From contig CAJUGU010000044.1 in assembly GCA_910586105.1 (NCBI GenBank), positions 1 to 28,449 of the forward strand: a DNA stretch of 28,449 nucleotides, written 5' to 3'. The stretch comes from an uncultured Eubacteriales bacterium. GTDB lineage: Bacteria > Bacillota > Clostridia > Oscillospirales > Butyricicoccaceae. Made by a program: the position numbers and the translations under genes. Positions within the stretch are counted from its first letter, which is position 1. Each line of letters begins with the position of its first letter. Shown piece by piece: positions 23,195 to 28,449 of this stretch. A model generated the notes under the pieces. It was not told the origin of the DNA, did no database searches, and was given only the letters and a program-made list of their open reading frames with translations.

Positions 23195-23315
23195 ATTTGT
23201 GTACCTTCCTTTCGGTCATTTTGCCGCCGGTCAGCCGGAGCTGTGCCCCGGCGGCGGCAGGTATGAAAAAGAAAAATTGAAAAAGGATAATGCGCTTTGC
23301 TGAGGGGTGTTTCCT

Positions 23316-23353
23316 ATGGTCTTATTATCGCAGATTGCGGCGGAAACTTCTTC
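23316..23353 (-). promoter_or_regulatory. iolE promoter / shared operator block
   Basis: The minus strand reads TCTGCGATAATAAGACCAT within this block. GATAAT at 23324-23329 with a TG one base before makes an extended -10; no good -35 is visible. It is the counterpart of the block at 20712-20749. The nonamer TGCGATAAT occurs again in both arms of the palindrome at 23438-23472. Confidence 0.65.
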
Positions 23354-23361
23354 TAAAATCC

Positions 23362-23389
23362 GATTTTGCTTTCGACAGAAAGCAAAATC
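23362..23389. promoter_or_regulatory. 12-bp palindrome upstream of the iolE promoter
   Basis: GATTTTGCTTTC (23362-23373), a GACA spacer, and the exact complement at 23378-23389. It lies about 35-60 bases upstream of the predicted iolE -10, the usual place for an activator site. It could also fold as an RNA hairpin. Confidence 0.5.
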
Positions 23390-23420
23390 TTTTGGGACGC
23401 ATTTTTGTTCGGCAAAATAC

Positions 23421-23500
23421 AAAAAAACGCCGCGTTATGCGATAATGGAAGGGTGAAAATTCCATTATCGCAGCTGGTATCCGATATCCGGCGCGGCGTT
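23421..23500 (-). terminator. nested palindrome, probable aroF terminator
   Basis: Outer arms AACGCCGCG (23426-23434) and CGCGGCGTT (23492-23500) enclose inner arms TGCGATAATGGAA (23438-23450) and its exact complement (23460-23472). On the minus strand the outer stem ends in a run of seven T (23421-23427), as expected of a terminator about 215 bases after aroF. The inner TGCGATAAT also matches the iolE promoter block, so a regulator site is possible too. Confidence 0.7.
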
Positions 23501-23619
23501 GGGGGCGTGGGGACTTTTAAATTTTTGTTTTCCGGCTTTCGCAGCCGGTTTTTTCGGCGAAGACGCGCGCATAAGCGGCTCTGACTGCGCCGATCCCGCC
23601 CGCAGGCGAAAAAGGGATT

Positions 23620-23683
23620 CCAAAGGGACGAGTCCCTTTGGCGCTGTCCGCGCAGGACCGGGGTCCAGGGGCAGCGCCCCGGC
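23620..23683 (+). repeat. dispersed repeat, copy 2
   Basis: A perfect hairpin CCAAAGGGAC / GTCCCTTTGG (23620-23641), then GCTGTCCGCGCAGGAC (23643-23658) and GCGCCCCGGC (23674-23683). The two words recur in the same order at 10583-10609. It is placed right after the aroF stop. Confidence 0.7.
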
Positions 23684-23715
23684 GCCCGCCGCGCAGGCGA
23701 AGCAAACGGCGCGCG

Positions 23716-24738
23716 TTACAGTGCGGTTTGCAGCTCGCGGCCTTCAAAGGCGACCCGCTTTTTGATATCTTCCATCGTGGACGTGAATTGGTAGAGATCC
23801 AGCGACTGCGCGCCGTCGCAGAGGGCGCACTTCGGGTTGTTGTGCACTTCGATCATTAAGCCGTCCGCGCCGATCGCGATCGCCGCGCGCGACAGCGGCG
23901 CGACCATATCCCGCCGCCCCGCCGCATGGCTCGGGTCAATCATAATCGGCAGGTGCGAATGGGTCTTGACCAGCGGTACCGCCGATACGTCCAGATTGTT
24001 GCGGATCATCGGCTCAAAGGTGCGGATGCCGCGTTCGCACAGGATCACGTTTTCATTGCCGCCCGCGTAGATGTATTCCGCCGCCATCAGGAATTCTTCC
24101 ATTGTTGCGGACAGGCCGCGCTTCATCAGGATCGGCTTTTTCGAGCGCCCCAGTTCCTTGAGCAGCATGAAATTCTGCATGTTCCGCGCGCCAAGCTGGA
24201 TGATATCCACATCGGCAAACAGGTCGAGGTGCTTCTCGCTCATGATCTCGGTGACGATCGGCAGGCCGGTCTGCCGTTTGGCCTCCATCAGCAGCTTTAA
24301 GCCTTCCGCTTCCATGCCCTGGAAGGAATAGGGCGAGGTGCGCGGCTTGAACGCGCCGCCACGCAGGAAGGACGCGCCCGCGTTCTTGACCGCTTCCGCG
24401 ACCATCAGGATCTGCTCCTCGCTCTCGACCGAGCAGGGGCCCGCGAATACATTAAAATAACCTTCGCCGATCTTCCGTCCCGCGACCTCGAGAACGGTAT
24501 CGTTCGGATGCATCTTGCGGTTGACCGCTTTGTAAGGCTCGGTGACGCGGCGTACATATTCCACCGAATCGTCGGCCAGCAGCGTCCGCTCGTCGATACG
24601 CGAGGTGTCGCCCAGCAGGCCAAGAATCGTGGTGGAGGAACCCTCGGAATAATGGATCGACAGCCCCATGCCCTCAATTCGGTGGATCAGACGGTCGATA
24701 CGTTCCTTCGGGACGTTTTGCTTGATGACAACGATCAT
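23716..24738 (-). CDS. aroF: 3-deoxy-7-phosphoheptulonate (DAHP) synthase
   Basis: A 340-residue type I-beta DAHP synthase. Residues 1-70 form the ferredoxin-like regulatory domain (MIVVIKQNVPKERIDRLIHR). The barrel starts near 80, with FAGPCSVES (metal-ligand Cys), FLRGGAFKPRTSPYSFQG, then ILMKRGLSAT and IDPSHAAGRRD. It joins phosphoenolpyruvate and erythrose 4-phosphate at the start of the shikimate pathway. The start fits family N-termini, although the AAAGGAG site is 13 nt away. It has its own promoter and a downstream terminator, so it is a separate unit from the inositol cluster. The only metabolic overlap is erythrose 4-phosphate, a transketolase product. Confidence 0.95.
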   Translation of the reverse strand: MIVVIKQNVPKERIDRLIHRIEGMGLSIHYSEGSSTTILGLLGDTSRIDERTLLADDSVEYVRRVTEPYKAVNRKMHPNDTVLEVAGRKIGEGYFNVFAGPCSVESEEQILMVAEAVKNAGASFLRGGAFKPRTSPYSFQGMEAEGLKLLMEAKRQTGLPIVTEIMSEKHLDLFADVDIIQLGARNMQNFMLLKELGRSKKPILMKRGLSATMEEFLMAAEYIYAGGNENVILCERGIRTFEPMIRNNLDVSAVPLVKTHSHLPIMIDPSHAAGRRDMVAPLSRAAIAIGADGLMIEVHNNPKCALCDGAQSLDLYQFTSTMEDIKKRVAFEGRELQTAL

Positions 24739-24788
24739 GGTTGATGATTTACTCCTTTAGCATTTGAAATTATTTTGAACCGCTATCC

Positions 24789-24794
24789 ATTATA
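24789..24794 (-). promoter_or_regulatory. -10 element of aroF
   Basis: The minus strand reads TGTTATAAT, an extended -10 with TATAAT at 24789-24794, about 50 bases upstream of the aroF ATG. The -35 is poor (CTTTCT region). The short leader leaves no room for a riboswitch. Confidence 0.7.
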
Positions 24795-24839
24795 ACACCT
24801 TTTCCGAAAAAAGAAAGGGGAATGCTATATTTTTTTACG

Positions 24840-25210
24840 GATGTCCGCGCAGGTACAGGCGCACGCTGACGAGGACGAGTTTTCCCGTTTTCAAAACAGC
24901 TTGAACGCAGGCGCAGGGGAACGCGGACGGAAATACGGCGGCAAGACGCTGAAGCCGATGCGGGAACGCAAACGCCCGGATGGGGCGTCAAGGTTTCGAT
25001 TGCGCTGGAACGGTCAGAAGCGTGCGCTTCGATCTGGATCCGGTTGTCGCTGCGCTTCACGTCCATGCCATGCAGGATCGTGTTTTCCACGACCGGTTGG
25101 AGCGGGAGACGCGGGACATAGCGCGCCCCCGCGCGCCGGCTGCTATGCCGTATCCGGCCGTGAAACAGTTCAGGTACCGGTACCGCATGGAACGCCGTCC
25201 GGACGGCGGC
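24840..25210 (-). pseudogene. remnant of a LytS/YesM-type sensor histidine kinase
   Basis: On the minus strand 25061-25111 encodes PRLPLQPVVENTILHGMD, the start of the ATPase domain (N box) typical of LytS/YesM kinases, followed by NRIQIEAHA. Upstream, the phrase RYRYLNCFTAGYG, reminiscent of the YL-x-RYG element that precedes the N box in this family, is in a different frame. Downstream the G boxes are missing and reading frames decay. No start with a ribosome site is present. This is a fragment with frameshifts and a lost rest, not a working kinase. It fills most of the 667-base gap between aroF and the glycerate kinase gene. Confidence 0.7.
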
Positions 25211-25216
25211 GTCCGC

Positions 25217-25246
25217 TTGCGGCCAGCCGCGCCGCTGTGGTATAAT
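25217..25246 (+). promoter_or_regulatory. promoter of the glycerate kinase gene
   Basis: TTGCGG at 25217-25222, an 18-base spacer, and TGG-TATAAT (extended -10, TATAAT at 25241-25246). Transcription would start near 25253, giving a leader of about 150 bases that carries no motif I recognise. Confidence 0.7.
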
Positions 25247-25405
25247 CAATGAGGAAAAACGGCGCGCGGGGCGTTCCCGGGCGCATGGGATACCGGGATC
25301 CGGAACGCCAAAGAAGGGGAAATGCACAAAGCGTTCATCGATCGAACAATACCACAGACAGGGCGTCCCGCAAAAAGGGGGGCCGACAGAAAGAGGGCAG
25401 GTACA

Positions 25406-26638
25406 ATGGACGAAAGGCTGAGACAGGATGCGGAACGCATCGTTGCGGCGAGCATACAGGCGGTGCTGCCGGACAAAGCGGTGAAGAAGGCCTTACAGGG
25501 CTTCCACCCGGCGGGCGGGCGCACGCTGCTGGTCGCGGCGGGCAAGGCGGCGTGGCAAATGGCAAACGCGGCGGTTTCCGTGCTCGGCCGGGTTGACGGC
25601 GGCGTCGTTATCACGAAATACGGCCATGTAAAAGGCGCAATCCCCGGCGTGGAATGTTACGAAGCCGGGCATCCGGCACCGGATGAAAACAGCTTCTGCG
25701 CGACCGAAAAGGCGCTTGCGCTGGTACGCGGCCGAAACGCGCAGGATACGGTATTATTCCTGCTTTCCGGCGGCGGCAGCGCGCTGCTGGAAAAGCCGCT
25801 GATCGCCGGCGCGGAGCTGCAAGCGATCACAGGGCAGCTGCTGGCGAGCGGGGCGGATATCGTGGAAATGAACACCGTGCGCAAGCGCCTGAGCGGCGTC
25901 AAGGGCGGACGGTTTGCGCAGGCGTGCGCCCCGGCGCAGGTGTTCAGCATCATACTCAGCGACATCCTCGGCGACCCGCTGGACATGATCGCGAGCGGCC
26001 CCGCCTGTCCCGACCGGTCGACCTGCGCGCAGGCGCTTGCCGTCGCGGAAAAATACGGCCTTCGGCTTTCGCCGCAGGCGCGGGCGCTGCTTGCGTCCGA
26101 AACGCCCAAACGGCTGGACAACGTGGAATCGCACATCACCGGCAGCGTCCGCGAACTGTGCGCCGCCGCGCGGGCGTGCGCCGGACTGGGCTACGAGCCG
26201 GTTTTGCTGACCGACCGGCTGTGCTGCGAAGCGCGGGAGGCGGGCAGCTTTCTCGCCAGCATCCTGCGCACGCATGCCGGGGGAGGGCGTTCGCTGGCCT
26301 TCCTCGCAGGCGGTGAAACGGTCGTCCACCTGACCGGGGACGGGCTTGGCGGGCGCAATCAGGAGCTTGCGCTTGCGGCGGCTCCCGGGATCGCAGGGCT
26401 TCCGGGCGCGGCGGTCTTTTCGGTCGGCAGCGACGGCACGGACGGCCCCTGCGACGCGGCGGGCGGCTATGTAGACGGCGGCGCCGCGGCGGCGCTGGAC
26501 GCGCAGGGCCTGGAAGTACACGCCGTCCTGCGGGCGAACGACGCCTACCATGCCCTGAAAGCCGTCGGCGGGCTGCTCATGACCGGCCCGACCGGAACCA
26601 ACGTCAACGACGTATCGGTCGCCCTGCTGCGGGCATGA
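25406..26638 (+). CDS. glycerate 2-kinase (DUF4147 / MOFRL family)
   Basis: A 410-residue kinase with the two family domains: an N-terminal glycerate-kinase domain (LLVAAGKAAWQMANA, then SGGGSALL at 121-128) and a C-terminal MOFRL domain (GDGLGGRNQELALAAA, then SVGSDGTDGPCDAAGG). It phosphorylates D-glycerate to 2-phosphoglycerate. The ATG at 25406 is chosen because family N-termini begin with the LRQDAERIVAASIQAV helix. A longer reading from 25322, behind AAGGGG, would add 28 low-complexity residues. It probably forms its own unit; no glycerate-producing partner is adjacent. Confidence 0.9.
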   Translation: MDERLRQDAERIVAASIQAVLPDKAVKKALQGFHPAGGRTLLVAAGKAAWQMANAAVSVLGRVDGGVVITKYGHVKGAIPGVECYEAGHPAPDENSFCATEKALALVRGRNAQDTVLFLLSGGGSALLEKPLIAGAELQAITGQLLASGADIVEMNTVRKRLSGVKGGRFAQACAPAQVFSIILSDILGDPLDMIASGPACPDRSTCAQALAVAEKYGLRLSPQARALLASETPKRLDNVESHITGSVRELCAAARACAGLGYEPVLLTDRLCCEAREAGSFLASILRTHAGGGRSLAFLAGGETVVHLTGDGLGGRNQELALAAAPGIAGLPGAAVFSVGSDGTDGPCDAAGGYVDGGAAAALDAQGLEVHAVLRANDAYHALKAVGGLLMTGPTGTNVNDVSVALLRA

Positions 26639-26707
26639 ATATACACGCTTTCGTTGAAATATGCAAAAGTCGGCGCGTTCGGGCGGATTCCTTGTGGAAT
26701 GCACCTA

Positions 26708-26735
26708 TTGACGGCGCGGGGGCGCCTGTGATAAA
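26708..26735 (+). promoter_or_regulatory. promoter of the symporter gene
   Basis: TTGACG at 26708-26713, a 16-base spacer and GATAAA at 26730-26735 preceded by TG (extended -10). The transcript would begin near 26742, about 70 bases before the ATG at 26815. Confidence 0.65.
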
Positions 26736-26752
26736 GTAGTCTTATCAAAAAG

Positions 26753-26793
26753 GGCAAAGGCGCCGGTGAGATCGCTCTCGGGCGCTTTTTGCC
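26753..26793 (+). promoter_or_regulatory. leader hairpin of the symporter gene
   Basis: GGCAAA (26753-26758) pairs with TTTGCC (26788-26793), and GCGCC (26760-26764) with GGCGC (26781-26785), followed by GTTTTC. It resembles a weak terminator placed between promoter and ribosome site, so an attenuator is possible. It could also simply end the glycerate kinase transcript. No glycine riboswitch core was found. Confidence 0.5.
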
Positions 26794-26814
26794 GTTTTCA
26801 GGAGGGAACACCAT

Positions 26815-28284
26815 ATGTTAGACACCATCACCAGCATCAACAGCGCGGTCAACAACTTCGTCTGGGGCTGGCCGGCGTTGATCCTGCTGTCCTTCACGGG
26901 CATCTTCATGACCTGCCTGACGCGGTTCTTCCAGATCGCGCACATCGGCCACTGGGTCAAATCGACGATCGGCGCGATCTTCCGCGACCGGCACGTGGTA
27001 GGGCATACCTCGGACAAATCCATTTCGCAGTTCCAATCGTTATGCACGGCGCTTGCCGCGACGGTCGGCACCGGCAACATTGTCGGCGTCGCCGGTGCGA
27101 TCATGGTCGGAGGCCCGGGCGCAGTCTTCTGGATGTGGATCATTGCCTTTTTCGGCATGATGACCAATTACTCGGAAAACGTCCTCGGCATTTATTACCG
27201 CGAGAAGAGCGCTTCCGGCGAGTGGCACGGCGGCGCGATGTATTACCTGAAGAATGGGCTGGGCGCAAAGCGCGGCTGTAAGACGGTCGGCGCGGCGCTC
27301 GCGGTGCTGTTTTCGGTCTTCTGCCTGCTCGCGTCCTTCGGCATCGGCAACATGACCCAGATCAATTCGATCGCGGGCAATATGGAGACCGTGTTCGGCG
27401 TGCCGAACGCCGTCAGCGGCGTCGTGCTGATGGTGCTTGCGGGGCTGGTCGTGATCGGCGGCCTGAAGCGGATCGCCTCGGTCACGGAAAAGATCGTGCC
27501 CTTCATGGTCATCCTTTACATCCTCGGCAGCGCCGTGATCCTCGTCACGAATTTTTCGCAGATCGGCGCGGTGTTCTCCGCCATTTTCCGGGGCGCGTTC
27601 GCGCTGAAAGCGGCGGGCGGCGGCGCGGTCGGCTACGGTGTGAAGCTCGCCATCGAGCAGGGCATGAAGCGCGGCGTCTTCTCGAACGAGGCCGGCCTTG
27701 GCTCGTCTGTCATGGTGCATTCCTGCTCCAACGTCAAGGAGCCGGTGCGGCAGGGGATGTGGGGCATCTTCGAGGTGTTCGCCGACACCCTGATCGTCTG
27801 CACGCTGACCGCGTTTTCCGTCCTGTCCTCCGGACTGGTCGACCTGGAGACCGGCGTTTCGATGGAAGTATACCAGGGGGTCTCGCTGACGGCGGCTAAT
27901 CTGGTCAGCACCGTGTTTTCGATCCACTTCGGTTCGGTGGGCGCGGCGTTCATCGCGATCGCGGTCATGCTGTTCGCCTTCTCCACCACGCTCGGGTGGA
28001 GCCATTATGGTAGCACCGCCTGCACCTACCTGTTCGGCGAGAAGGGCGCGAACGTTTACCGGGTGATCTTCGTCGCCGCGGTATTTGGCGGCGCGGTCAT
28101 GGGGGACAACCTGGCGTGGGACATCGCGGACACGCTCAACGGCCTGATGATGCTGCCGAACCTGATCGGTGTGCTGGCGTTGTCGCCGGTGGTATACCGC
28201 TGCACAAGGAATTACATCGACCGCACGCTCCGCGGCAAGCCGGTGGCTCCGCTGCTGAACGTTTCGGACGAGCGCCGGGATTGA
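26815..28284 (+). CDS. AgcS-family sodium:alanine/glycine symporter
   Basis: A 489-residue inner-membrane transporter with about ten to eleven hydrophobic helices. Family signatures are GTGNIVGVAGAIMVGGPGAV (about 83-102), FWMWIIAFFGMMTNYSENVL and SNEAGLGSSVMVHS (about 294-307). It takes up alanine, glycine or a similar neutral amino acid with Na+. AGGAGGG precedes the ATG. It is monocistronic as far as can be seen, with its own promoter and a leader hairpin. A palindromic repeat starts directly after the stop. It is not an inositol transporter; none is present in the window. Confidence 0.95.
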   Translation: MLDTITSINSAVNNFVWGWPALILLSFTGIFMTCLTRFFQIAHIGHWVKSTIGAIFRDRHVVGHTSDKSISQFQSLCTALAATVGTGNIVGVAGAIMVGGPGAVFWMWIIAFFGMMTNYSENVLGIYYREKSASGEWHGGAMYYLKNGLGAKRGCKTVGAALAVLFSVFCLLASFGIGNMTQINSIAGNMETVFGVPNAVSGVVLMVLAGLVVIGGLKRIASVTEKIVPFMVILYILGSAVILVTNFSQIGAVFSAIFRGAFALKAAGGGAVGYGVKLAIEQGMKRGVFSNEAGLGSSVMVHSCSNVKEPVRQGMWGIFEVFADTLIVCTLTAFSVLSSGLVDLETGVSMEVYQGVSLTAANLVSTVFSIHFGSVGAAFIAIAVMLFAFSTTLGWSHYGSTACTYLFGEKGANVYRVIFVAAVFGGAVMGDNLAWDIADTLNGLMMLPNLIGVLALSPVVYRCTRNYIDRTLRGKPVAPLLNVSDERRD

Positions 28285-28360
28285 GGGCACATATTCGCAG
28301 GCCGGGGACGGCGGCGGAAGCCCTCGCGCATCCGCCATCCCAACTTATGGATACCGGTTC
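28285..28360. repeat. dispersed palindromic (MITE/REP-like) element
   Basis: The left arm begins at the base after the symporter stop (GGCACATATTCGCAGGCC) and the right arm ends CCCAACTTATGGATACCGG at about 28339-28357. The arms are imperfect inverted copies matching the element at 18543-18617. It may serve as the transcript's 3' hairpin. Confidence 0.75.
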
Positions 28361-28449
28361 TGGATGGCAAACGAAAAAAGGGGCTGTCCCGGATCTGAAC
28401 CGCTCCCCGTCAAGTGGACAATGAAATAATTAACAAAAAGTTCACAGCG
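28361..28449. other. window edge, no gene seen
   Basis: Contains an A run followed by GGGGCTGTCCC and CCCCGTCAAGTGGACA. The latter has the look of an insertion-sequence end (TGTCCACTTGACGGGG on the other strand), but nothing in the window confirms it. Confidence 0.25.

Larger units (their letters stand above)
23195..23715. other. 521-base regulatory gap upstream of iolE
   Basis: No gene. From right to left: a dispersed repeat with a hairpin (23620-23683) just after aroF; a 22-base motif shared with the iolD upstream region (23512-23533); a nested palindrome that works as a minus-strand terminator (23421-23500); a 12-bp palindrome (23362-23389); the shared promoter block (23316-23353); then a leader of about 120 bases to iolE. 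Confidence 0.75.

Noticed and set aside
22145..23266. Plus-strand frame reading through the tandem repeat as repeated GNREWSLET
   Set aside because: It is antisense to iolE and lacks a ribosome site; the repeated peptide merely reflects the 20-bp DNA repeat.
26740..26814. Glycine riboswitch before the AgcS symporter
   Set aside because: The leader is only about 70 bases and lacks the conserved glycine aptamer core.
28376..28424. Insertion-sequence terminus
   Set aside because: Only a suggestive TGTCCACTTGACGGGG; no transposase or second inverted end is in the window, so it is not called as a mobile element.

Overview
The window looks like a chromosome segment of a GC-rich, anaerobic Clostridia, most likely a gut Oscillospiraceae-type butyrate producer (relatives of Intestinimonas, Dysosmobacter or Flavonifractor come to mind). 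This is an inference from GC-rich codon use, strong AGGAGG ribosome sites, sigma-A promoters with extended -10 boxes, and close relatives of Clostridium 4-hydroxybutyrate enzymes. No rRNA, tRNA, CRISPR array, integrase or intact transposase was seen.

Left part (1-10.3 kb), mostly plus strand: a three-gene module of a leucine-rich-repeat protein, a DUF2201/VWA-like protein and a MoxR-type AAA+ ATPase. Then come an AT-rich secreted or anchored orphan, a two-helix membrane protein, an SdpI-family membrane protein and a NADAR (YbiA-like) protein. A membrane-anchored lipase-like hydrolase (minus), an XRE regulator fused to a membrane domain (plus) and an S41-like lipoprotein (minus) follow.

Central part (10.9-23.2 kb), all minus strand, is the main interest. 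In transcription order it reads iolE, iolG, iolD, iolB, 4-hydroxybutyrate dehydrogenase, 4-hydroxybutyrate CoA-transferase, 4-hydroxybutyryl-CoA dehydratase, split transketolase N and C subunits, and an AraC regulator. The first four enzymes take myo-inositol to 5-dehydro-2-deoxy-D-gluconate (DKG). The usual next genes (iolC kinase, iolJ aldolase, iolA dehydrogenase) are absent. A transketolase and a 4-hydroxybutyrate module sit there instead, with iolB only 15 nt from the dehydrogenase gene.

I propose an alternative inositol-to-butyrate route. DKG has the D-threo ketose stereochemistry of transketolase donors, so loss of a two-carbon unit would leave 3-hydroxy-4-oxobutanoate. The three 4-hydroxybutyrate enzymes could process this as the 3-hydroxy analogue of succinate semialdehyde: reduction to 3,4-dihydroxybutyrate, CoA transfer, and dehydration to 3-hydroxycrotonyl-CoA, the enol of acetoacetyl-CoA. 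The gene order is seen; the enzyme families are recognised; the pathway is inference. Regulation appears split: a terminator follows iolG, another hairpin follows iolD, and a shared 38-bp block lies upstream of both iolE and iolD.

Right part (23.2-28.4 kb): DAHP synthase (minus), a decayed histidine-kinase remnant, glycerate 2-kinase (plus) and an AgcS-type sodium:amino acid symporter (plus). Intergenic regions carry several palindromic or dispersed repeats, including a roughly 75-bp element with two full copies and one half copy, and a 20-bp tandem repeat immediately after iolE.
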